Of a DNA stretch of 64,000 nucleotides, positions 46,717 to 56,127 are shown piece by piece. Under the pieces are notes generated by a model, which ran no database searches, had not been told where the DNA came from, and saw nothing but the letters and a program-made list of their open reading frames with translations. The stretch covers positions 1 to 64,000 of the forward strand of contig JAEEOO010000004.1 in NCBI GenBank assembly GCA_016284315.1, in the 5' to 3' direction. The DNA is from Lachnospiraceae bacterium. GTDB taxonomy: Bacteria > Bacillota > Clostridia > Lachnospirales > Lachnospiraceae. Each line of letters opens with the position of its first letter. Position 1 is the stretch's first letter. Position numbers and translations under genes: made by a program.

Positions 46717-47601
46717 CTATTTGTTAAGAAGCATTTCCTGCTCAACTTCTTTGATAAGGGCTATGTTGCATTCACATGTATCCGCTATTTCATCAAAATC
46801 CTTACCTTTTCTGAGCAATCGTAAAATAGTTTTTTTCTTTTCTTCAAAAGCTCCCTCTATTCGGCCTTCTTCCTTAAACTGATTCATTGTTTTGGCTTCA
46901 TCATATTCGGTTAAGCAGCTCATTTCTACCTCCGATCTGTTCTCCATCAAGAAACCCTTAATGGAAAAACTATCCGGCATATCGTCCAACGCACGATTTA
47001 CCGCTTCCTTGATATCCATTTTAGCACAGTTTTCCCTGATTGTGTGAACAAACCACGAATATTCATAGAGCGGCCTGCATGCCTCCATCAATTCCTTGTT
47101 ATGGCCGTAATTAACATTCAGCATTCGCACCCTAACGTCCACATCCGGCACCATTCCTTCTACTTCAGAGTGAAGAAGATCCTTAAGTTCCAAGACTGTC
47201 TCATCTTCAACTCCTTTGAGCCCATTGTAAAACGTAACCAGCTTAGGGACAGGCAATTTGAGCCTGCTACTTCCGTAAATATTCAGGTTCTGGGCCTTGA
47301 TATATTTGTCGTAAATCTTTGCCATATAGATCAGCTGTCTGATCGGCATGTTCGGATTATAGGAACTCTGGTGCTCATATAGATTAAGGGAGCAATTCAG
47401 CAAAAATGAAACATCATTTCTCATTCCCATATAAAGGTTACTGTCAGTAAGTGTGTTGATCTCTATATCATCCGGATTTGTATAATGCGTCTTGTTCACT
47501 GCGTTATAAAGTTCAAGGCTCCACTTCTTATTTTTCTCGTTTCCGAATATAAATGAAAACAATCTGTCTTTAAAATTAGCATTAATATGTACTTCTTCCA
47601 T
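46717..47601 (-). CDS. Rpn/PD-(D/E)XK nuclease-family protein
   Basis: A 294-residue protein of the Rpn (recombination-promoting nuclease, transposase-like PD-(D/E)XK) group. The N-terminal FKDRLFSFIFGNEKNKKWSL stretch, the NDVSFLLNCSLNLYEHQSS core with the Asp and Glu-His-Gln pattern, and IYMAKIYDKYI are typical; a helical tail (EEGRIEGAFEEKKKTILRLL) follows. Family members cut DNA and can aid gene transfer; activity here is unproven. AAAGGAG precedes the ATG. No inverted repeats or target duplication of a transposon were seen around it. Confidence 0.85.
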   Translation of the reverse strand: MEEVHINANFKDRLFSFIFGNEKNKKWSLELYNAVNKTHYTNPDDIEINTLTDSNLYMGMRNDVSFLLNCSLNLYEHQSSYNPNMPIRQLIYMAKIYDKYIKAQNLNIYGSSRLKLPVPKLVTFYNGLKGVEDETVLELKDLLHSEVEGMVPDVDVRVRMLNVNYGHNKELMEACRPLYEYSWFVHTIRENCAKMDIKEAVNRALDDMPDSFSIKGFLMENRSEVEMSCLTEYDEAKTMNQFKEEGRIEGAFEEKKKTILRLLRKGKDFDEIADTCECNIALIKEVEQEMLLNK

Positions 47602-47990
47602 TAATTCTCCTTTGTTTTAACCTGTTGTAAAGAATCCAATAATGTTTATGCCTCCAAATTCTCTAAGTACTATCCTGTCAATAACTTCACCCCCTAATGC
47701 CAAATTCATTGCATAGAAAGTAAAGATAATAGACGTGCATGAACACACTAATAGCAAAACAAAATAACCCCAAAAACAATTTCAAAAACAAATAAAAAAA
47801 ATGGGAATAATGGACGAATGTCCTGATACTTCTATGCAAAAAACACGTGACCCCTTGAGTCACGAAGGGTATATTACCACACTCAGCCAATAATATCAAG
47901 TGGATATTACGCTTACATTTTCGGCCTGGTCTTGTCCGGGCCAATCTAATCAAAGATTTCTCCGTAAGGAGAAATTACCGGGAAATAAAT
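47602..47990. other. Gap with hairpins, no convincing gene
   Basis: Two hairpins stand out: CGTGAC and GTCACG arms at 47846-47851 and 47859-47864, followed on the minus strand by a T-run, and ATTTCTCC-GTAA-GGAGAAAT at 47956-47975. The reading frames over this stretch look random. The first hairpin could end a transcript coming past the prfB terminator, or mark the end of a small RNA. Confidence 0.4.
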
Positions 47991-48017
47991 ACAGGAAAAG
48001 CACCTAGCTTTTCCTGT
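47991..48017 (-). terminator. Terminator after prfB
   Basis: Eleven-base arms ACAGGAAAAGC and GCTTTTCCTGT around a five-base loop, followed on the minus strand by ATTTATTT. Confidence 0.75.
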
Positions 48018-48030
48018 AAAAATCAATATC

Positions 48031-49173
48031 TTATAATTCCTCATCATCGCCTTCGGCCATAACGCCACCCATGCTCTTCCACTTGAGATAGCCGGTGATG
48101 AAGGGATCAAGCTTTCCGTCAAGGACTCCGCCTGCGTCGGAAGTTTCCACTGCGGTTCTTCTGTCCTTAACCATTGTATAAGGCTGAAGGACGTAGGAGC
48201 GGATCTGGTTGCCCCATGCGATATCCTTAACTTCGCCTCTGATATCTGAAAGCTTTTCAGCATTTGCTTCCTGCTTTAAGATAAGGAGCTTTGCTTTCAG
48301 CATCTGCATAGCCTTGTCCTTGTTCTGGAACTGGCTTCGCTCGTTTTGGCAAGTAACAACGGTTCCTGTAGGAATATGGGTAATACGGATAGCGGATGAT
48401 GTCTTGTTAATGTGCTGTCCGCCGGCACCGCTGGAACGATAGGTATCGATACGAAGATCCTTCTCGTCGATATCGATGTCGTTGTCTTCCTCAATATCAG
48501 GCATTACATCAAGAGATACGAATGAAGTCTGGCGCTTAGCCTGGGCATTGAAAGGTGAGATACGAACAAGTCTGTGTACACCTTTCTCTGACTTCATATA
48601 TCCATAAGCATTTACACCGTTGATCTGGAAGGTAACGGATTTGATTCCGGCTTCATCGCCCTCAAGCATATCGAGGACTTCAACAGTAAATCCGTGGCGC
48701 TCAGCCCATCTGGTGTACATACGGTAAAGCATGCTGCACCAGTCGCAGCTCTCTGTTCCGCCGGCTCCGGCGTTAAGCTCAAGGATGGCATTGCATTTAT
48801 CATACTCTTCTGAAAGAAGGGTGCTGATACGAAGTTCTTCAAGTTCCTCGATGAACTCATCAAGCTCGCTTCTGACTTCATCTACCATTGACTCGTCATC
48901 GGTCTCGTCCCCGAGTTCGATAAGAGTAAGGATGTCGTCATACTGGGTCTTGAGTTTTCTTGAAAGCCCGATGGTGTCCTTCATGTTCTTAAGTTCTTTC
49001 ATCTTGGCATTGGCCTTGTCAGGCTCGTTCCAAAAATCTGGAGCTTCCATCTCGCGCTCAAGCTCTTCTATTTTCTTTTCTTTGTTAACGATATCAAGTG
49101 AAGCCTCGACCTCATGCATGGTCTCTTCATAGCCCTGGATCTCCAGCTTCATCTGATCAAGTGCAACTATCAT
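48031..49173 (-). CDS. prfB: Peptide chain release factor 2
   Basis: A 380-residue RF2 that ends translation at UGA and UAA. The GGQ loop is GAGGQHINK and the SPF stop-recognition motif is in VRISPFNAQAKR. The gene is one open frame: at the place where many RF2 genes have a CTTTGAC programmed frameshift (before the REMEAPDFWNEP region) the sequence reads CTT GAT in frame, so this gene lacks that control. It is the gene before secA in the usual secA-prfB order. Confidence 0.97.
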   Translation of the reverse strand: MIVALDQMKLEIQGYEETMHEVEASLDIVNKEKKIEELEREMEAPDFWNEPDKANAKMKELKNMKDTIGLSRKLKTQYDDILTLIELGDETDDESMVDEVRSELDEFIEELEELRISTLLSEEYDKCNAILELNAGAGGTESCDWCSMLYRMYTRWAERHGFTVEVLDMLEGDEAGIKSVTFQINGVNAYGYMKSEKGVHRLVRISPFNAQAKRQTSFVSLDVMPDIEEDNDIDIDEKDLRIDTYRSSGAGGQHINKTSSAIRITHIPTGTVVTCQNERSQFQNKDKAMQMLKAKLLILKQEANAEKLSDIRGEVKDIAWGNQIRSYVLQPYTMVKDRRTAVETSDAGGVLDGKLDPFITGYLKWKSMGGVMAEGDDEEL

Positions 49174-49191
49174 AATCTACCTATATTTTAA

Positions 49192-51759
49192 TTAAACTTT
49201 TTTAAGTCCGTGACAGAACTTATATTTCTTTCCGCTTCCGCAAGGGCAGGGATCGTTGGGGAAGATCTTTCTTTCCTTCTTAACGGGTCCCTTTGCAACG
49301 GTATCGTCCTTGTTGGTTCCGGTAACCTTTGCAACCTGCTCACGCTCGATCTTCTGCTCAACACGGATGTGCATGAGCATACGAACTGTATCTTCGCGAA
49401 TGTTCTGAGTCATCTCATCGAACATTGCGTAACCGCTCATCTTGTACTCAACAAGGGGATCTCTCTGGCCGTATGCCTGGAGACCTGCGCCCTGACGGAG
49501 CTGGTCCATATCGTCGATGTGATCCATCCACTTACGGTCGATGACCTTAAGGAGGATGACACGCTCGATCTCACGGATCTGCTCGGGATCTGCAAACTCA
49601 GATTCCTTTGCTTCGTAGAGCTTAACAACTTCTTCCTTGAGTTGCTGCTTAAGGCTTGCCTTCTTGGGCTTCTGAACACGCTCAGCAGTAATGGGCTCTA
49701 AAGGAATAATGGGAAGGAGGAGCTCATTTAATTCGATGAAGTTCCACTCATCGAAAGGTGTATCGTCGCCGATAACGGTATCAACGCTGTTATCAACGAT
49801 ATCAGTCATCATCTTGTAGATATAATCACGCATGCTCTCGCCGTCGAGAACCTTCTTACGCTCTTCGTAGATGATCTCTCTCTGTTCGCTCATTACGCGG
49901 TCATACTCAAGGAGGTTTTTACGAATAGCAAAGTTGTTGCTCTCGATCTTCTTCTGAGCTGATTCGATGGCGTTTGAAAGAGCTCTGTGCTCGATCTCCT
50001 GATCTTCGGGAATACCGAGGGCATTGAATGCTGCCATAAGTCTTTCCTGTCCGAAGAGTCTGATGAGGTCATCCTCAAGAGAGATATAGAACTTTGATTC
50101 ACCGGGATCGCCCTGACGTCCGGAACGTCCACGGAGCTGGTTATCAATACGTCTTGATTCATGACGCTCGGTACCGATGATCTTAAGACCGCCGGCTGCT
50201 CTTGCTTCTTCATCAAGCTTAATATCGGTACCACGACCTGCCATGTTGGTGGCGATGGTAACGGCGCCGTGTCTACCTGCCTCGGCTACGATCTCAGCCT
50301 CGCGCTCATGGTATTTAGCGTTCAATACATTGTGAGGGATTCCGCGCTTTGTGATGAGACGGCTGATCTCTTCACTGGAGTCGATGTTGATGGTACCGAC
50401 AAGGACGGGCTGTCCCTTTGCGTGAGCTTCCTCGATTGCCTTAACGATGGCATTTAACTTACCGCGCTTAGTCTTGTAAACCGCATCCTGATGATCGATA
50501 CGGGCGATGGGTCTGTTAGTGGGAACCACGATAACGTCCATGCCGTAGATCTCTCTGAACTCGCTTTCCTCGGTAAGAGCTGTACCGGTCATACCACACT
50601 TCTTGTCAAAGAGGTTGAAGAAGTTCTGGAAGGTGATGGATGCAAGAGTCTTACTCTCGCGCTTAACCTTAACATGCTCCTTAGCCTCGATGGCCTGGTG
50701 GAGACCGTCTGAATATCTTCTACCGGGCATGATACGTCCGGTGAATTCGTCTACGATAAAGATCTGGTCATCCTTAACGACATAGTCCTGATCCCTGAAC
50801 ATAAGGTTGTGGGCACGGAGTGCAAGGATGATATTGTGCTGAATCTCGATGTTCTCGGGATCTGCAAGGTTCTCAATGTGGAAGAACTGCTCAACGCGCT
50901 TGATACCTGCTTCGGTAAGGTTAACGATCTTGTCCTTCTCGTTAACGATGAAGTCTCCGGTCTCCTCCTGAACAACATTAAGGATGGCGTCCATCTTGGA
51001 GAGTTCCTTGATATCATCACCGCGCTTTAACTGTCTTGCAAGGAGGTCGCACATCTCATAAAGAGCTGTGGACTTTCCGCTCTGACCGGAAATGATAAGA
51101 GGGGTACGTGCTTCGTCGATAAGGATGGAGTCAACCTCGTCGATGATGCAATAGTGGAGATTTCTTAAAACAAGCTGCTCTTTGTAGATTACCATGTTGT
51201 CACGGAGGTAATCGAAACCGAGCTCGTTGTTGGTAACATAGGTAATGTCGCAGTTGTATTGCTCCTGACGCTCTTCGCTTGACATGGAGTTAAGAACGCA
51301 ACCAACAGTTAATCCGAGGAAGCGGTGGATCTGACCCATCTCGTCAGCGTCACGCTTTGCAAGGTAATCGTTAACGGTAACGATGTGTACGCCCTTTCCT
51401 TCTAGAGCATTAAGATATGCGGGGCAGGTAGAAACGAGGGTTTTACCTTCACCTGTTCTCATCTCAGGGATACGGCCCTGGTGAAGGATGATTCCACCGA
51501 GGAGCTGTACGTAATAGTGTTCCATTCCAAGGACTCTGACGGATGCTTCTCTTACAACCGCAAATGCCTCGGGAAGAATATCATCAAGGGTCTCACCCTC
51601 TGCAAGTCTCTTCTTAAAGATACCGGTCATTGCCTGAAGTTCTTCATCGCTTTTGGCCTGCATTTCCGGTCTTAAACTTTCTATCTTATCAGCGATCGGT
51701 CTGATTCGCTTAAGTTCTCTTTCACTGTGAGTTCCAAATATCTTGTCAACAAGTTTCAT
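49192..51759 (-). CDS. secA: Preprotein translocase ATPase SecA
   Basis: An 855-residue motor of the Sec export pathway. Walker A MRTGEGKT, the [17 protein letters not shown]-type motif, the HQAIEAKE linker region and the C-terminal zinc motif [14 protein letters not shown] are all present. It would drive export of the secreted proteins in this window, including the three large surface proteins. It is followed by prfB with a 18-base gap. The length matches the family. Confidence 0.98.
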   Translation of the reverse strand: MKLVDKIFGTHSERELKRIRPIADKIESLRPEMQAKSDEELQAMTGIFKKRLAEGETLDDILPEAFAVVREASVRVLGMEHYYVQLLGGIILHQGRIPEMRTGEGKTLVSTCPAYLNALEGKGVHIVTVNDYLAKRDADEMGQIHRFLGLTVGCVLNSMSSEERQEQYNCDITYVTNNELGFDYLRDNMVIYKEQLVLRNLHYCIIDEVDSILIDEARTPLIISGQSGKSTALYEMCDLLARQLKRGDDIKELSKMDAILNVVQEETGDFIVNEKDKIVNLTEAGIKRVEQFFHIENLADPENIEIQHNIILALRAHNLMFRDQDYVVKDDQIFIVDEFTGRIMPGRRYSDGLHQAIEAKEHVKVKRESKTLASITFQNFFNLFDKKCGMTGTALTEESEFREIYGMDVIVVPTNRPIARIDHQDAVYKTKRGKLNAIVKAIEEAHAKGQPVLVGTINIDSSEEISRLITKRGIPHNVLNAKYHEREAEIVAEAGRHGAVTIATNMAGRGTDIKLDEEARAAGGLKIIGTERHESRRIDNQLRGRSGRQGDPGESKFYISLEDDLIRLFGQERLMAAFNALGIPEDQEIEHRALSNAIESAQKKIESNNFAIRKNLLEYDRVMSEQREIIYEERKKVLDGESMRDYIYKMMTDIVDNSVDTVIGDDTPFDEWNFIELNELLLPIIPLEPITAERVQKPKKASLKQQLKEEVVKLYEAKESEFADPEQIREIERVILLKVIDRKWMDHIDDMDQLRQGAGLQAYGQRDPLVEYKMSGYAMFDEMTQNIREDTVRMLMHIRVEQKIEREQVAKVTGTNKDDTVAKGPVKKERKIFPNDPCPCGSGKKYKFCHGLKKV

Positions 51760-51963
51760 TCTTTTTAATCCTTCTTACAATAGATATGTAGAGCCGATGT
51801 GCTAAAAAAGCCGAGTGCACACCGATGATTATTTTAACAGAAAAGGTGTCAAGTTTCAATGAAGTTCGGGCTCTTTAGCAATATTTAACAAATAGGACAC
51901 AACTTGCTCATTTCTTTGTCTTTTTTGCCAATCTTGGGGGTGTTTTTTGGTCACATTTAAAAG

Positions 51964-51992
51964 TTTCATACATTTTTCGAATATGTTAGAAT
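51964..51992 (+). promoter_or_regulatory. Possible promoter of the HD-GYP gene
   Basis: TTTCAT (51964-51969) and TAGAAT (51987-51992) with a 17-base spacer, about 55 bases before the start. The -35 box is weak. The 288-base gap between secA and this gene is divergent; I see no operator in it. Confidence 0.4.
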
Positions 51993-52047
51993 ATAAATGT
52001 AAAATTCTGAAATTTTACAGCTCCAAATTCACTTTAACGGAGGCTAT

Positions 52048-53202
52048 ATGCAAAAGCTATCAACATTCGATCTTACGCCCGGAATGGTCCTGGCCGAAGA
52101 CGTTCTCAATTTTGACAGACAAACCATCCTTTCCAAGGGCACGGAACTGACCGATGTCCTTATCTCAAGGATCGAATTAAACGGCGTTTTGTCCGTATAT
52201 ATTGAGGAACCGGATATTCCCTCAAAAGAAAGCGTTCACGAGGGTTATGGTCCGGCTCCTGCCAAAGTGCGCGAGGATGTTCCACCGCCACCGCCCGGAA
52301 CCCATCTTGAATTCGCTCCCTCGAAACCGACCTATTCCGAGAGAATAAGAGATTCCAAAGAGTTTAAAGATTTCAAGCGCAGCTTTGACCAAGCTACCGA
52401 ATCATTCTCCTTCCAGTTAAACCAGATGGTGGAGAACAATGCGGTTGTGAACAGTGAGGAAATGCTGAGCGAACCCCTGAAACTTATCGAGCGTGCAGGA
52501 AGCGGAAGCAACGCATTTGACATGATCCACAACATGCGCGACTACGACGATCTTACTTATGCTCACAGCATGAACGTAGCCCTTTTAAACTATGTCTCAG
52601 CAAGCTGGCTTGATTGGAGCGAGGAAGACAAGAAGCTGGCAATGCTTTGCGGTATGCTCCACGATATCGGAAAACTTCAGGTCAGCCATGCGATACTGAC
52701 TAAGCCCGGAAAGCTTGATCCCATCGAGTATAAGCACATCCAGAAGCACCCGATCTTCGGTTACAAATCCTTATCGGACAAAGGTCTTGATGAGCACGTA
52801 TTAAATACCGCTCTCATGCACCACGAGAGAAATGACGGAAGCGGATATCCCCTTCAGCTTACGGGAGACGCAATCGACAGATTCGCCCGCCTCACCGCCA
52901 TCTCTGATGTATACGAAGCCATGACTGCAGCCCGCGTTTACCGCGGTCCCTTATGTCCCTTCCGTGTTATCGAGATCTTCGAAGAAGAAGGCTTCGAGAA
53001 ATATGATCCGGAGTTCATTCTTACCTTCCTTACAAATGTTGGCGCTACATACGTAAGAAATGCCTGCGTATTAAACGACGGCCGTGAAGGCGAGATCATT
53101 ATGCTCAACAAAGAAAAGCTCTCCCGCCCCGTTGTACAGTGCGGTTACGACTATGTCAACCTTATGGAACGCCCCGACCTTTTCATAGCAGAACTGCTGT
53201 AG
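52048..53202 (+). CDS. HD-GYP domain protein, probable c-di-GMP phosphodiesterase
   Basis: A 384-residue cytoplasmic protein, the only convincing plus-strand gene. The N-terminal part (1-100) has a short regulatory region with a Pro-rich linker. The catalytic part has His173, the HD pair at 205-206 (MLHDIGK), and HHERNDGSGYP at 258-268, so the GYP motif is whole. By family knowledge it breaks down c-di-GMP. It stands alone, divergent from secA, and ends at a strong terminator shared with buk. GGAGG precedes its ATG. Confidence 0.93.
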   Translation: MQKLSTFDLTPGMVLAEDVLNFDRQTILSKGTELTDVLISRIELNGVLSVYIEEPDIPSKESVHEGYGPAPAKVREDVPPPPPGTHLEFAPSKPTYSERIRDSKEFKDFKRSFDQATESFSFQLNQMVENNAVVNSEEMLSEPLKLIERAGSGSNAFDMIHNMRDYDDLTYAHSMNVALLNYVSASWLDWSEEDKKLAMLCGMLHDIGKLQVSHAILTKPGKLDPIEYKHIQKHPIFGYKSLSDKGLDEHVLNTALMHHERNDGSGYPLQLTGDAIDRFARLTAISDVYEAMTAARVYRGPLCPFRVIEIFEEEGFEKYDPEFILTFLTNVGATYVRNACVLNDGREGEIIMLNKEKLSRPVVQCGYDYVNLMERPDLFIAELL

Positions 53203-53210
53203 AGAACAAC

Positions 53211-53239
53211 AAAGGCCCCCGAAATTCGGGGGCCTTTTC
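53211..53239. terminator. Bidirectional terminator between HD-GYP gene and buk
   Basis: A near-perfect inverted repeat GGCCCCCGAA/TTCGGGGGCC with T-rich sequence on both sides. It ends both convergent transcripts. Confidence 0.85.
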
Positions 53240-53259
53240 TTATGTGTCTAGATTTGATT

Positions 53260-54327
53260 TTAGTACTCTTTTGCTTTCTCTTCTCCGTTGAGGACTCTGA
53301 GTCCGCCCTGAGCAAGTGCAAGGAGCTCATCCTCGCCTGCATATACGGTAACGGGAGCAATCCAGTCAACGCTCTTGGCGATGTCATCGGTTACGGTCTT
53401 GCCGTATGCGATACCACCGGTAAGGATGATCTGGTCAACCTTTCCCTGAAGAACGGTAGCGCAAGCGCCGATGTTCTTGCAGATCTGATAAATGAAAGCA
53501 TCTCTTACGAGCTTAGCCTTCTCATCGCCTGCTTCTACTCTTGCGGTTACTTCTCTCATATCGTTGGTTCCAAGATAAGCATTGAATCCGCCGTTTCCGA
53601 CGATCTTCTTCTTCATCTCAGCCTCGGTGTACTTTCCTGAATAGCACATCTCAACAAGTGAAAGTGCGGGAACGCCGTTTGCTCTCTCGGGAGAGAATGC
53701 ACCATCGCCGTTAAGAGCTGCGAATACGTCTACCATCTTGCCGTGCTTGTGAACACCGGTAGAAGTACCGCCACCCATGTGAACAACGATAACATCGATA
53801 TCTTCATAACTCTTTCCGATGGACTTAGCATATCTTCTTGCCATAGCCTTCTGGTTAAGAGGATGGTCGATTGACTTTCTCTCGATCTCAGGAACACCTG
53901 AGATTCTTGCTACGGGCTCAAGCTCGTCAACTACAACGGGGTCAACGATGAATGAAGGGATTCCGAGTTCATCGCCGATCTCTCTTGCAAGGATACCGCC
54001 GAGGTTGGAAGCATGCTGACCCTGAACACCTACTTTAAGGTCTGCAAGAAGCTTATCGGTTACGGTATAGGTTCCGCCGGGAATGGGCTTTAAAAGTCCG
54101 CCACGGCCTACAACCATGCCAAGCTCCTTCATATCGAAATTCTTTTCCTTAAGGAAGTTTACGATGATATTCTTTCTGAAATCCTTCTGGTCAATGATTG
54201 ATGCATACTGAGCGATCTCTTCTGTTGAGTGACGAAGGGTCTCGTCAAAGAGAAGGGTCTCATCCTCATAAACACCGATCTTTGTTGATGTTGAACCGGG
54301 ATTGATGATCAAACTTTTAATTGCCAT
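53260..54327 (-). CDS. buk: Butyrate kinase
   Basis: A 355-residue ASKHA-fold acyl kinase. INPGSTSTK at the start, [11 protein letters not shown] near the middle and GGIAYGK near the end are the ATP-binding parts. It makes ATP and butyrate from butyryl phosphate. It follows ptb by 42 bases in the classical ptb-buk pair. The length and start (GGAGAGG site) fit. Use of branched acyl groups cannot be excluded. Confidence 0.95.
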   Translation of the reverse strand: MAIKSLIINPGSTSTKIGVYEDETLLFDETLRHSTEEIAQYASIIDQKDFRKNIIVNFLKEKNFDMKELGMVVGRGGLLKPIPGGTYTVTDKLLADLKVGVQGQHASNLGGILAREIGDELGIPSFIVDPVVVDELEPVARISGVPEIERKSIDHPLNQKAMARRYAKSIGKSYEDIDVIVVHMGGGTSTGVHKHGKMVDVFAALNGDGAFSPERANGVPALSLVEMCYSGKYTEAEMKKKIVGNGGFNAYLGTNDMREVTARVEAGDEKAKLVRDAFIYQICKNIGACATVLQGKVDQIILTGGIAYGKTVTDDIAKSVDWIAPVTVYAGEDELLALAQGGLRVLNGEEKAKEY

Positions 54328-54369
54328 ATTTTATACCTCTCCTTTTAGCCCCCTGTGGAAGGCTAATGT

Positions 54370-55290
54370 TTACTGATTATTCTTCTTATATTCTGCAACA
54401 AGTGCGCCGAGTGCAAGGGAGTTAACCTTTACTTCGAATGAGTCTGAACGTGAAGTAAGGATAACGGGAGCCTTGGTACCGGTGATGATGTTACCGTTGA
54501 TCTCGTCAGCCATGTGAACCATTGCCTTGTAAACAAGATTACCTGCGTGGATATCGGGGAAGAGAAGAACATCTGCATCACCCTGGATAGCACGGTCGGT
54601 AGCTCCTTTATGCTTTGCAGCTTCGGGCTCGATAGCAAGGTCAAGTGAAAGAGGTCCGTCAACGATACATCCGGTGATCTCACCCTCTTTGTTCATTCTG
54701 GTAAGCTCTGCAGCCTCAACGGTGCAAGGCATCTTGGGGTTAACAACTTCTACTGCTGCAAGAGGAGCAACCTTGGGATTCTCAATTCCGCAAGCTGAAG
54801 TGATCTCAAGAGTGTTGTTGATGATGGCAACCTTATCCTCAAGAGTGGGATAGGTCATGAATGCAACGTCGGTAAGGAACATAAGTCTGTCATATCCCTT
54901 TACATCGAATACACAAACGTGTGAAAGGGGCTTACCGGTTCTAAGTCCAACTTCCTTGTCAAGAACGCTCTTTAAGAAGTCCTTGGTCTGAATAAGGCCC
55001 TTCATATACATATCAGCCTCGCCGTCGCGAACAAGCTTAACAGCGGTAAGAGAAGCCTCAATATCGTCCTTTACGTCGATGATCTTGAAATCAGAAATAT
55101 CAACGTTAATTTCCTTTGCAACTGCCTTGATCTTGTCCTCATCTCCGACAAGAATGGCATCTGCGATCTGTCTGTCCTTAGCGGCACGTACAGCCTCGAT
55201 AACGGCTGAATCCTGTGCTACTGCAACAGAAACTTTCTTCATCTCGAAATTCTTTACCTTTTCAACAAGTTGTTCGAACGGTCTGCTCAT
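54370..55290 (-). CDS. ptb: Phosphate butyryltransferase
   Basis: A 306-residue enzyme converting butyryl-CoA and phosphate to butyryl phosphate; it shares the fold of phosphate acetyltransferase. PKMPCTVEAAELTRM and ADVLLFPDIHAGN are typical stretches. The frame is open up to a TTG at 55308, but the AAAGGA site lies inside that extension and sets the start at the ATG at 55290 (MSRPFEQ). With buk it gives the terminal step of butyrate production; the rest of the butyryl-CoA pathway is not in the window. Confidence 0.94.
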   Translation of the reverse strand: MSRPFEQLVEKVKNFEMKKVSVAVAQDSAVIEAVRAAKDRQIADAILVGDEDKIKAVAKEINVDISDFKIIDVKDDIEASLTAVKLVRDGEADMYMKGLIQTKDFLKSVLDKEVGLRTGKPLSHVCVFDVKGYDRLMFLTDVAFMTYPTLEDKVAIINNTLEITSACGIENPKVAPLAAVEVVNPKMPCTVEAAELTRMNKEGEITGCIVDGPLSLDLAIEPEAAKHKGATDRAIQGDADVLLFPDIHAGNLVYKAMVHMADEINGNIITGTKAPVILTSRSDSFEVKVNSLALGALVAEYKKNNQ

Positions 55291-55428
55291 TTTTAAATTT
55301 CCTTTCAAATGTGAATTATTAATGAGAAGTGGCTACGCGTTTTATGAAATATCAACATCCGTATGCATGTTAAAATAATAACGATGGCCCACAATCACAA
55401 GTTTAGCACTCTGTACATAAAAAATCAA

Positions 55429-56127
55429 TTAAAGATTGAACCTTCTCTGTATCTCATTCAGCACCGTACGGCCCTTAAATGTAACCACTCCGATGAAGAA
55501 GATTACGCTTAAGACAAGACATATGATCCAGCCAAGAGGTGTGCTCTTTCCCTGGAAGTGAATAATGATATAGGGAACAATACCAACAAGCAGGTTTGTC
55601 AAAAGATAGGACATGGTGTTGCCCTTTTTATCAATCAGCACAAGTACAAAGTTTGCGATGATACTGCCGACGATAACCGTTGGTGCTATCCAATCCGTTG
55701 TGATTTCAAACAGACTTACTTCGTTTCCTTTGATCTTCACAATATCAAAGAAGTACGTGGTAAATATGAGAAGTATCAGGATAACAAAAACCACGGAAGT
55801 AACTTTTCTTGCGTGTCCCGTTCCCGGCTTAAACTGACGCATGATAAGGAACTCAAAAGCTGCAAGCCACAAAACAAGTATGGGACTCCAATGGATAGTT
55901 TCAAAAGTCGGGATCTTGATTCCAAGCAGGTATTCGGCGGATAATCCAAGGATTGCGATGACCCATACAACAAAGATCTGGATCTTATAAAAATTCGAAC
56001 GTCTCTGCTGGTTAACCGGCTTAGGGAAATAAGCCTTCTCCGGCTCTCCCATTAATTTACTCTGGCAGATGGGACATTTAACAAGGTCTCCACCCACTTC
56101 AATTTTGCAATAAGGACATTTTCTCAT
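55429..56127 (-). CDS. Zinc-ribbon membrane protein, possibly DUF6320
   Basis: A 232-residue protein. CPYC and CPICQS at the N-terminus make a zinc-ribbon-like pair, followed by about six membrane helices from residue 50 on. The form resembles the DUF6320 group found in Lachnospiraceae; tentative. It ends the hydrolase-acyltransferase-membrane protein set and its start overlaps the acyltransferase stop. It may hold the two enzymes at the membrane or move a product; inference. Confidence 0.65.
   Translation of the reverse strand: MRKCPYCKIEVGGDLVKCPICQSKLMGEPEKAYFPKPVNQQRRSNFYKIQIFVVWVIAILGLSAEYLLGIKIPTFETIHWSPILVLWLAAFEFLIMRQFKPGTGHARKVTSVVFVILILLIFTTYFFDIVKIKGNEVSLFEITTDWIAPTVIVGSIIANFVLVLIDKKGNTMSYLLTNLLVGIVPYIIIHFQGKSTPLGWIICLVLSVIFFIGVVTFKGRTVLNEIQRRFNL

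Noticed and set aside
46717-47601. Complete transposon around the Rpn-type gene
   Set aside because: No flanking inverted repeats or target duplication could be found.
47810-47893. Short plus-strand frame of about 30 codons starting MGIMDECPD
   Set aside because: No ribosome site and it crosses a hairpin; too short to support.
47687-47953. 88-residue reading frame in the gap after prfB
   Set aside because: No ribosome site, cysteine- and aromatic-rich random-looking product, spans a hairpin with T-run.
54370-55308. Longer ptb frame from a TTG start
   Set aside because: The ribosome site lies inside the extension, 9 bases before the ATG at 55290.
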